Shown one piece after another: positions 1 through 8,800 of a DNA stretch of 12,553 nucleotides (positions are counted from its first letter, which is position 1; each line of letters begins with the position of its first letter). The position numbers and the translations under genes are program-made. The notes under the pieces were generated by a model. The model was not told the origin of the DNA, did no database searches, and saw only the letters and a list, made by a program, of their open reading frames with translations. The stretch comes from Methanobacteriota archaeon (GTDB lineage Archaea; Thermoplasmatota; Poseidoniia; Poseidoniales; Thalassarchaeaceae): NCBI GenBank assembly GCA_002725475.1, contig PBPH01000003.1, forward strand, positions 8,555 to 21,107. Direction: 5' to 3'.

Positions 1-2436
1 AGTCAAGTTGCATGTACATTTACAGTGATGGTTGGCGAGGAAGTTGGATTCGGCATTGCTAACGCCACTAATGGGTTAGACGTGCCAATATACCAAAATA
101 TGTCCTCTAGCAACAATAACGTAACTAATGCTAGTGACATAGGCGAAACTCGTATGGTTCCTAATTTCCAACAAGCATACACCTATTCGGGTGCTATTGG
201 AGGCGATGTAAATGCAGTCGGGTTGGCTGGATACACAGTCCTAGCCTCTTTGAAGAATTACAAGATTTATGAAGCAGTATCAACAGATTATGGTTCAGGC
301 CCAGGTGGTGGCAACAACACCACAGGCCCTGGTGCTGGTAGTAATGTTGTCATTGAGATGAAGGAAGTAAATCATACTCTAGATGATCGTAACGGTAACA
401 ATGATGCCATATTGACTGGTTATTTTGCAGCATACCATGACATTAGAGTTATTGCAGTTGAAGCAGGTCTTCTACGACAACAGGAAGGACGAATGGATGC
501 AGGTGTAACTGCAATTTATGCAACTGTTGAACATGCTGGTTCATCCATGACTGTAAATTATGACTGGTCAGTGATGTTCAGCGTTAAGAATTCAGATGGT
601 GACGATATTATGGGCTCACCAATGATGGCTAATCAGTGTGATTTGCCAGGTATGGAGAACCCGTATTCACACGAGTTACTCGGTGAAGTAGTTCCTGCTT
701 TCCCAGAAGGAACTGCATGTGTAGAGATGTTAATTGATCCAGGAATGCACACAATTACTGCAACTGTGGATTTCATCGATGCTACCACTACAGATGCTGA
801 TCCAGACAACAACTGTACAGATCCAGGAAACGATCCATGTAAGTTTGACATGAGTAGTGCAAATGACGCGCGCACAGGTCACTTTGAATTGGTAAATAAC
901 GGGCCTGTTGCTTACTTGACAATGGAGTCCAGCGATGAGACACTAGCTGATGGTTCATTGGTTCAGATGACAGTGCGTGTAGAGCACCTAGGTCAGCCAG
1001 ACGCTGACTTCGATGGTAATCCAGAACCATTCCAATACACATGGGCAATGAGTGGCGGAGAAATGCAAGACCCTGCAATGATGAATTGCGAAGGTATGCC
1101 ATTCTGCGACATCAATCTTAACTTCATGTGGGTAGGTTCTCCAGATGTAATCGTCACAGTAACCGATTACTGGGGTGTAACATCTTCAGCATCGTACAGT
1201 TTGACCGTTTGGAATAACTACTCAACAACAGATTCTGGTGATTGTTGGGATGTTGATTATGACATCTACTTCAGTCAGATGATTCAATACTATGCTAACT
1301 TCTCAGATGCCGATGATGTAACAGAACAGACCCTTGACGGTAGTACCGGAAAATGGGACTCTATCTGTACATTTAACGTAGATGTGACTGGCCAAATGTA
1401 TCCCGCAGATGTACACAGTGAAACACTTTCAGTAACTTTGGATGCGGACCCTACAGTTGGTCACTCACTTTGGTATGAGGGCGCAACACAGTGGGTAGAA
1501 TTGGCAGGAACAACACAATCTCAGGTTGATGCTGACACAATTACTCTGTCCTGGTCCAATGATGGTACTCTGCCATCTCGTTCCTCGGCAACTTATGGTG
1601 TGTTTGCTTCTGCAACCCTAGGTCAGCCACCACAGGCAGGTATTGACTCACTAACAGCAACTTTGAGTGCAGCGGGTGTTATCGAACTATCTTGGGCAGT
1701 CAACAACAGTGCTCTCGTATCTGATTCCGATTTCGGTGTCCTTTACATTAATGGCGATGGTGCCGCTCTTGATGGTGACCGCCATGTACTTACCAGCCTA
1801 GACCAAACCACTTGGACAATCTCTGGTGAGCACGGCAAAACCTACGAGTTCCTCGTGCGCGTGGAGAATGGTGAGGTAGATAGTGAAGGAAACCCACTAT
1901 ACGGTACTCCTGTAGATTCCGGTAGCGCAGTTGCAGACGGTCAAGTTGATCCAACAGCTGGTGCAACTGCACTTGACGCAGAAAAGTCAGGTTCAGACAG
2001 CATCTCATTTGTTTGGTCCGCTGCTGACACATCTGATGTAGATCACTGGATGATTTGCTGGTCTCCAACAGCTCACACTTCCCTTGAAGTAATGAGTTTG
2101 ATGGGAGCCGGTAACTGCCACCACACTGCAGATTCTAGTACCACTGCAACCATGGCCCGACACACTGGTGCAGGAACATACCTGTACTCAGTAACTGCAA
2201 TGGATAACCATGGTAACATGGAGACGCAAGACTCTACAGATGGTCTAACCTTTACTGAAGACGCAGACCCAGGTGTCGATAATACCGATACAATTGGTGA
2301 TGCTAGCGGCAGCGATGACATACCTACTCAAGCATGGGTGGCAATCGGTGCGTTAGTATTGGTAGCAGTAGTTGCTGGTGCCTTTATCCTAACACGTGGC
2401 GGCGTTGAAGGCGACGATGACGAGTTCGATTACTGA
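1..2436 (+). CDS. Cell-surface protein, C-terminal part: CARDB/PKD/FN3-like modules with C-terminal membrane anchor (5' end outside window)
   Basis: The frame is open from base 1 with no stop, so the true start lies upstream. The GTG at 25 is only the first possible start codon in the window and falls inside a domain. The stop is TGA at 2434-2436, leaving 811 residues. Numbering from codon 1, residues about 100-118 are a Gly/Asn/Thr-rich linker. Residues about 145-295 look CARDB-like, with an 'ITATVDF' strand followed by 'DADPDNN'. Residues about 301-404 are PKD-like, with 'YTWAMSGG' and 'DVIVTVTDYWG'. Residues about 542-640 and 651-750 are two FN3-like domains ('IELSWAV', 'ISFVWSA', 'YLYSVTAMDNHGN'). 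Residues about 778-798 form one hydrophobic helix, followed by Arg799 and an acidic tail ending DDDEFDY. The protein is therefore outward-facing and anchored at its C terminus, with the short tail probably cytoplasmic. Domain names come from family patterns seen by eye. No enzymatic motif is visible, and an adhesin or surface-scaffold role is inference. The gene is followed by a strong terminator. Confidence 0.9.
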   Translation, partial: SQVACTFTVMVGEEVGFGIANATNGLDVPIYQNMSSSNNNVTNASDIGETRMVPNFQQAYTYSGAIGGDVNAVGLAGYTVLASLKNYKIYEAVSTDYGSGPGGGNNTTGPGAGSNVVIEMKEVNHTLDDRNGNNDAILTGYFAAYHDIRVIAVEAGLLRQQEGRMDAGVTAIYATVEHAGSSMTVNYDWSVMFSVKNSDGDDIMGSPMMANQCDLPGMENPYSHELLGEVVPAFPEGTACVEMLIDPGMHTITATVDFIDATTTDADPDNNCTDPGNDPCKFDMSSANDARTGHFELVNNGPVAYLTMESSDETLADGSLVQMTVRVEHLGQPDADFDGNPEPFQYTWAMSGGEMQDPAMMNCEGMPFCDINLNFMWVGSPDVIVTVTDYWGVTSSASYSLTVWNNYSTTDSGDCWDVDYDIYFSQMIQYYANFSDADDVTEQTLDGSTGKWDSICTFNVDVTGQMYPADVHSETLSVTLDADPTVGHSLWYEGATQWVELAGTTQSQVDADTITLSWSNDGTLPSRSSATYGVFASATLGQPPQAGIDSLTATLSAAGVIELSWAVNNSALVSDSDFGVLYINGDGAALDGDRHVLTSLDQTTWTISGEHGKTYEFLVRVENGEVDSEGNPLYGTPVDSGSAVADGQVDPTAGATALDAEKSGSDSISFVWSAADTSDVDHWMICWSPTAHTSLEVMSLMGAGNCHHTADSSTTATMARHTGAGTYLYSVTAMDNHGNMETQDSTDGLTFTEDADPGVDNTDTIGDASGSDDIPTQAWVAIGALVLVAVVAGAFILTRGGVEGDDDEFDY

Positions 2437-2471
2437 ACGAGTCTTAGTTGAAGGGCAAAACCAACAAAAGA

Positions 2472-2531
2472 CCCGCTTAGGCGGGAATCCCACGGCAGGG
2501 GGTCCTATGGACCCCCTGCCCTTTTTTTTTT
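2472..2531 (+). terminator. Tandem hairpins plus T10 tract: intrinsic-type terminator of the upstream gene
   Basis: A short stem CCCGC (2472-2476) / GCGGG (2481-2485) with loop TTAG is followed by a perfect 12-bp stem. The arms are GGCAGGGGGTCC (2494-2505) and GGACCCCCTGCC (2509-2520), with a 3-base TAT loop. C2521 and ten Ts (2522-2531) follow directly. More T-rich stretches continue to about 2553, including T6 at 2538-2543. The structure begins 35 bases after the stop codon of the upstream gene. It has the orientation expected for + strand termination; no matching T tract lies on the other side for the reverse direction. Archaeal termination mostly relies on U-rich tracts, so the T runs alone might suffice, and the hairpin could also protect the 3' end of the mRNA. 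Confidence 0.9.
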
Positions 2532-2825
2532 CAGTCATTTTTTCCCATCTTTTAATTTCCAAGGTTAGTGTCGGGGTGCGATTTTATTTTTAAATGTGGT
2601 ACTGCGCTCTTGTTGTTGAAATAATTTGAAGATTATTTGGCTAACAAATTGTTTTAAAGATCTAGTTTTTGGGTGTATTATTGGCAATAAATTCTAGAAT
2701 TATTATGTTATTTTTCAGGTGTTACAAATCGTTTGTACTACATATTTTCGGCCTAGAAAATAACATTCAATATCTTTTCAGTACGCCTTTCTAACACTTG
2801 CAATCAAAGGTTACGTACCCATATC

Positions 2826-2833
2826 ATTATATG
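2826..2833 (+). promoter_or_regulatory. Weak candidate TATA box for the giant gene
   Basis: ATTATATG lies about 50 bases upstream of the ATG at 2884. With the usual archaeal TATA-to-start-site distance of about 25 bases, transcription would begin near 2855 and give a leader of about 30 bases. The upstream bases do not match a BRE consensus well, and other AT-rich words in the intergenic region compete, so this is only a candidate. Confidence 0.25.
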
Positions 2834-2871
2834 TCCAACAAAACGTGCGAAGGAGTGCCATACGACAGTTT

Positions 2872-2876
2872 GGGGT
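2872..2876 (+). promoter_or_regulatory. Weak ribosome-binding candidate GGGGT before ATG 2884
   Basis: GGGGT ends 7 bases before the ATG at 2884, a proper distance for a Shine-Dalgarno site, but it matches only imperfectly. A better-looking AGGAG at 2851-2855 is 28 bases from the ATG, too far to be used in the normal way. The start is decided mainly by an in-frame TGA at 2878-2880, two codons upstream, and by the signal peptide that begins at the ATG. Confidence 0.3.
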
Positions 2877-2883
2877 ATGAACA

Positions 2884-5800
2884 ATGGTGACAAACAAGAA
2901 TAAAGTAACCCTCGGGGGCAGTTGGTTATTGCTAACTCTCCTGATGATTGGAATGAGTTGGAGCGCTGCAGTAAGTCCGGTAACGGATGATTTGCAAGCT
3001 CCTGAGAATGATGGAACGGAATCCGTAATGGATCCGTTGGCGCTTCCGGATTCAGCAACGAATCCAGAAGACAGTGATCAATTTGGATACGATCCGAGTG
3101 CTGAATTAATTGGCTCTCGAACCGAGACTGCCAAAACTTTCGTGAAGGAAGATGGTAATTTTGCGGTTGTTGTCTCTCCAACGCCACTGCACTACATGTC
3201 AGATGGTGCATGGTTAGACATTGACCTCAATCTGGAGTCTAACGAGAATGGTTGGGATGTTACAGAGAATACATTCGAGTCATACTTCTCTCCAGATCCT
3301 CGCCAGGGTGTCCAAATGGTCGTCGATGGACAAACCATACGCTATGGTTTAATGCCACAAGTTGTGGTTCTAGATGGTAACACACTGTCAGAAGAACCCT
3401 ACATGGGCGCTCCCATAGCTGAACCCATCGATGTAGGTGCTAACGTGATTAGGTATCCTCTGCTTCAAGGCGTTTCGCTAGACTATCAAGTCGAAGCGAA
3501 CCAGCTAAAGCAGAACCTAGTTGTGCGAGAGGCGCCACAACTTTTGGATCACCAGAAGGATTCCGGATACTTTGGAATTTCAGAAACAATGCTGATTCCA
3601 GATGGATTCGGACTCTTCTTGGGCGAGTCTCCAATTGCTGATGGTGATTTGGTGAAGACTAACCAGTCTCTTTCAATTCGCCACTTGGATACCGGTGAGC
3701 AGTTAGTTAGCATTCCGGAGCCAACTGCAATGAGTGCCGATCCTGAAGCAAATTTGGAGGGGCCATACATTGGATTCTATGTGATTAGGGTTACCGGAAC
3801 AACTGTAACTCTGACCACTGTTGTTGAGAACACATGGTTGATGGACGAGGATAACAGAACTTATCCAATCCTAATTGACCCTACTCTTGACAAGAGTCCA
3901 AACAATGCAGGATACGCTTACTACTACCGTATCTCTCGTTGGGGTTGGTACTCTTACACCTACGAATATGCATGGTCTAACTCTTACTTGACATACACAT
4001 GCAGAGGCTCAGGAAATTACTACAACACATGTACTAGCGGTTCTTACACATGGTTCTACTACTATGGTTGGTACAGGTTTGATTTCAACAATGCTTTGCC
4101 ATCTGGTGCAACCGTGAATAGTGCTGATTTCAAGAGCAAGGTCGGAAGATATTACGGAGGTAATAGGAATTTCGAAGTTGCTGTATTGAAGTCTGGTAGC
4201 AGTCAAGGGAGCAATCCAATTGATCCCAACTCGTATCTCTACTCTAGTGGAAGATACTTGAACCGCTATATCCGAAATAGCGCTGCATCTTCTTCATCTA
4301 CCACACTAAGTGACCCCAATTACTACTGGTATGGTGGAAGTTTGCGCACTATTTCGTTCAATTCTAACGGTGTAAACGATATTCAAGATGCAATAGATGG
4401 AAACGGAGCAGGAAGTAGCGGAACAATTCTCGGACTCGGTTTGAGAAATACCGCTAACGCACCTCGGTGGTATTGGTGTAGTACTGGCTACAACAGCTAC
4501 TATGGCTGTACATCATCCACAACTAGGCCTTATCTGCACGTAGATTATTCGGGTGGTACAGATACTGATCCGCCAGAGGATGACTTTGTGCCTTATACAG
4601 ATATCACTACTCATCGTGAAGAGGCTAGAACTTTCTGGCTCGAGCTTAAGGACACAACTGGTGTTGATACAACATCAAGTGGTCGCCCGACTCTCAGTTA
4701 TCGTATCGATAACGGAAGTTGGACAAAGATTACAGCAACGATAATTGGAACATGTATTTCTGGATATTTCTGTAACTTCAAGGCTACAATTCCTGCAGTT
4801 CAAGAAGGTGAATATGTCCAATACTTCTGGGCATTCCAAGATTTAGTTGGAACAGCACCTGGAACTACCGGAAATCCGAATTTCAAGACATTGCCAATAG
4901 GTGGTAGCGGGACCCCAAGTAACCCGACTGCTCCAAGTTCTCCGTACAACTATTTTGCACAGCCTGTAGAAGAGGCTGATGCATTCAATAGCGATGGTAC
5001 GAAAAACAACAAGTGGCAACTTGGAATTTCTGGAGTTAATCAGTATCGATACTACAGTGTATCCCGATATTTCGATGAGCAACTGACATACTACGAGGAC
5101 TCAAAGGAATGGATTTGGGAATACGACACTAGCAACTGTGGGACAGGAGGTAACTCGTGTTTCAACACCAACAATGTATACCACATGAAGTATGCTCCAA
5201 ATACCAATGGATACTCGTACAGTAACTGTGGCTCGTACACATGGTGTAAGAAGATCCAGCCAGGTCTGCAGAACACTGGAGGAGGCGGTTATACCGGTGG
5301 CCAGATTTTCAACATGAACAGCCAAAACGGGCCTGGGATGTCAACAATTTGGTACTTCAATACAGCAATGCAGAAGTGGGGCATGATTGGTCTTGACACA
5401 CAAACTGGAATTGATAAGCCTGTAGTGGGCTCTGTAGTTGGTACCCAAGGCGGTGGCCGAAACTGTGACGATTGTTACTCAGCAGTACCAATTCCAGGCG
5501 ACATCACAATGAAGTTTGGAACAATTACAGTTAATGGAACCTACAACACAGGTGGTTGGAATTGGTTCTGTACCAACAGTAACAACCATCCAATGTATTT
5601 CATGAGAACCAGCAGCACAAACCCATACTGCTTGTACTCATACACTACATGGCAATATGACAGAATTTTCAATGGTTGGATGACACCTGGATACGACGGA
5701 CGCTGGTCAACAGGAACCGTCATCAAGTCCAAGGTGAGTACTGTAAGGCCAGTGCCTGACACATTCCCCGTCAAGATTGGCGGCGATGGATTGATGGACA

Positions 5801-8800
5801 CACACAGTGAGGATGCTCGAACTGTAACAGTCAACCTAGAAGATGCTGGTGATCCACCATCTGGTGTGAATGTTTCAACAGGTACTGATGCTAATGGTAA
5901 CCTTGAAGGCCCACATATGGAGTACCGTGTTAATAACGGAACTGCATGGTCTGCATGGACTACACGTTCTCTGAACCCTGTTGGCAACTCTCGTTCTATG
6001 TGTGAATATTCAGACTGTGATTGGCAAGCTGTGATTCCAGGTACGGACCGTGGAAATACGGTCGAGTACAAGCTCAGCGTTCAAGATAACTTGAACAATT
6101 GGAACAACACCTCGACCTTCACTTACGAAATTGGAACACCAACTAAGGTTTTCACAGTGGAGTGGCATGACCAGACTTGTGGTTACAACAACCAATGGCA
6201 TTGCTCATGGCAACTCAAGTTCTATGATGTGACAAACGAGGTTGAATTCCATTACGACACTAGCTCGTACGCGTATTATAACTACCAATCTACAGGATAC
6301 CAGAAGGGTGGTTCAAGCGCAATTGGTGCAACATTAGTGGAGCGCCCAAGTAGCGGTTATATTGGCGGTAATCCATTCTTTAACAACTTCAGAATAGCTA
6401 CCGATGGTAACATGCATGCTTCTGAGACAATGCCAGCAGGAATGTCCGAATTGTACAACTACAACGAGGAATTGACAGGATCCAGCAATGGATTCCCATA
6501 CTACTACTACTGCACTCGATATTGGTCTTCATACAGAAACCAGTGTGCTACAGTAATAGACATGCCAAACGATTTCGACTTTGAGTGGTTTGGTACAACA
6601 TACAGTGCAAACAACAGTGATACGTTCCACGCTAACAGATTTGGTGCTGGTGCGTTCAGTACGTCGTCTTCCTCAACACCAATGCAGATGACTTACTACT
6701 ACTGGGGCTCTCAGTGGCCTTCCATGCCTGACACAGGTTCGTACGTGCGTAACGTTCAGTTCGCACCATGGTTTGGATACTATGCCTCATACTACTGTTA
6801 CAACTCTGGATCAGCAGAATGTAGCATCCGAACAAAGACAATTCCGTTCGGCGGCGCTGGTATGGATGTTTATTCAGACATCACAACTCCAACAATTTGG
6901 GACAAAGAGATGAGCCCAATTCGAATCGTACCTAGCGGCGATTACATCCGTGCAACAGCGGACTTGACAATCGAAGCAGGTGTAGAGGTTCAGTTTGCTG
7001 ATGGCAAGGGAATCGATATGGCCGGTGCTTGTAACAAACTAACAATCAACGGTAACGAGTCTAACGAAATGGATGGCCGAGTAACTATCACCAACACTGG
7101 TGGTAGTACTGCAGCGAATGGTCTTGGATTTGCCTTTACTAGAGGTGGATGCAGTCAAGGAACTGCAGATCGTCACACAATGGAGAATGTTGATTTCAGT
7201 AATCTAGACATTGCGATTTCAGCAGGAAGTCGACACGGTAACTCACCACACTACAATGGTGATGTGGGTGACTTTACCATGGAAGATGTGACTTTCACTA
7301 ATGTTGGAACAGCGATTAGCCATGGTTCAGGCCAGGGTACTAGCTTAGATCTAGCGGGAGTACATATCAATGGAGCTACAGGTTCTTGTATTGCTTTGCC
7401 AGATGATTCAACTCTGAGTTGGGTTGGTGGTTCAGCAACTGACTGTAACACAGGAAGTAGTTCCTCTGCAGGTGCAATTATGACTGGAGACGGTAGTGAG
7501 ATAACACTAGATGAAATTGACATTACAAATTCTGCACACAATGGTATTGCAGGTTCTGCTAAGTCAATTTGGGCGCACAATGTTTCAATGAATAATTCAG
7601 GCCTAACCAGTTCTCAATTTACTGGTAGTGCTTGGGGACAAACATACACTGGAGCAGGATCATCTCTATACCTAGATAATGTAGGTGGGGGAGGTTATGA
7701 TACAGGTATCAATTCATACGCTGTGGATAGCATAGATGTCATTGGAGGATTTGATGGTGGTGATGTATCTCTTGTACCAAGAGGACATAGTTCATCGGCT
7801 TCAGGACCTACCGATTATTCGCTAGATGACATTACCTCAACTGGTAACGTCTATATCGAGAGAACAACGCCTTCTTCAATTAACAATCTAAATGCTGATG
7901 GTTATCTAAAGTTGGCAGGAACGTCTCCAACAAGTGACCAAATTTCCGTCAAGTGGCTTACTGCTGACGGAATTACAGTCGCTGGTTGTGGATGGACTGT
8001 TCGCGCTGAAGGTGTAACACTGGGTAGTGCAGCAGATGGTACTTGGGCAACAGCATCTTGTACTTCGAACTCTGCTAGAAGTTCTTTGACCGTCATGGAT
8101 GGTACAATGTCTGGAAACACTGGCATGGGCAGTGTGATATACGCTCGTAACGCTATGGTTACTGCAGCTAATTTGGACATAACAGGACAAACTTCAATCG
8201 GTGCATACTTGGCTAAGTCTAGCACAAACGGTGAAATCCGATTGATTGGAGTAGATTGGCGCAACAATGCTTGTGCTGATGCAAATGGTTGGACTGGAAT
8301 GAGCGGTGGTGCTAATGATTGTACCATTGATGTAAGTTCAAGTTCAGGTAAGGTATATGTCGGTGGAATAGCAGACTTGTACGCATATCGTATGATAAAC
8401 AATACTGCAACATTCTTCGCAGATCATTCTGTAACATCTACAACTGTTGAAACTTCAACCGCTGCACGACCATGTAACTCTGCAGCAGGTTGCAGTGTAA
8501 CTAGCGTATTGACTGTTGGAACAACTTACACAGACGCTAATGGAAAGGCATATGCTTGGCTAGTTCAAGACAAGGTTGAGAGAGGTAGCAATGGTCACAC
8601 AGTAACAGACTCATACGACGAGCACCACTTCGAAATTGCTGGTGGTGGCGGACAACAGGAAGTTGGTCCTGGTGTAGTATGGTGGAATACCACTCTATAC
8701 CCAACAATGACTCACAGTAACTGTAACATGAATACCATGGCTTGTGATATGCCAGTTGCCCCAGGCGATTCTCGATACATCGAGTTGGATGCTGCACCAA

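Larger units (their letters stand above)
2532..2883. other. AT-rich intergenic region upstream of the giant gene
   Basis: This stretch of about 350 bases carries no supportable gene. It is visibly richer in A and T than the flanking coding regions, especially from 2580 to 2800. Short TATA-like words occur at several places (TTTTTAAATG near 2586, TTTTAAAG near 2652, ATTATATG near 2826). None has a convincing BRE element that would single it out. I see no tRNA or other structured RNA, no CRISPR-type repeat and no insertion-sequence end. It most likely contains the promoter and leader of the gene starting at 2884. Confidence 0.7.

Noticed and set aside
2396..2593. Plus-strand open stretch of 65 codons running out of the first gene
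   Set aside because: It reads through the terminator hairpin and T tract, and half of it overlaps the upstream gene in another frame.
2877..2903. ATG at 2877 as a possible alternative start before the giant gene
   Set aside because: It is in another frame and meets a TAA at 2901-2903 after eight codons. It cannot feed the long frame, although a tiny leader peptide is not strictly excluded.
2804..3211. Minus-strand open stretch of 135 codons across the start of the giant gene
   Set aside because: It overlaps the signal peptide and N-terminal domain of the well-supported + strand gene, and no promoter or family pattern supports it.
5541..6071. Minus-strand open stretch of 176 codons
   Set aside because: It lies wholly antisense to the continuous signal-peptide-bearing gene, has no recognisable domain, and reads as the complement of copies A and B of the duplicated module.
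7902..8402. Minus-strand open stretch of 166 codons
   Set aside because: It is antisense to a beta-helix block. Its Pro/Ala/Ser-rich composition is what Gly/Thr/Cys-rich sense codons give on the other strand, and no start signal or family was seen.
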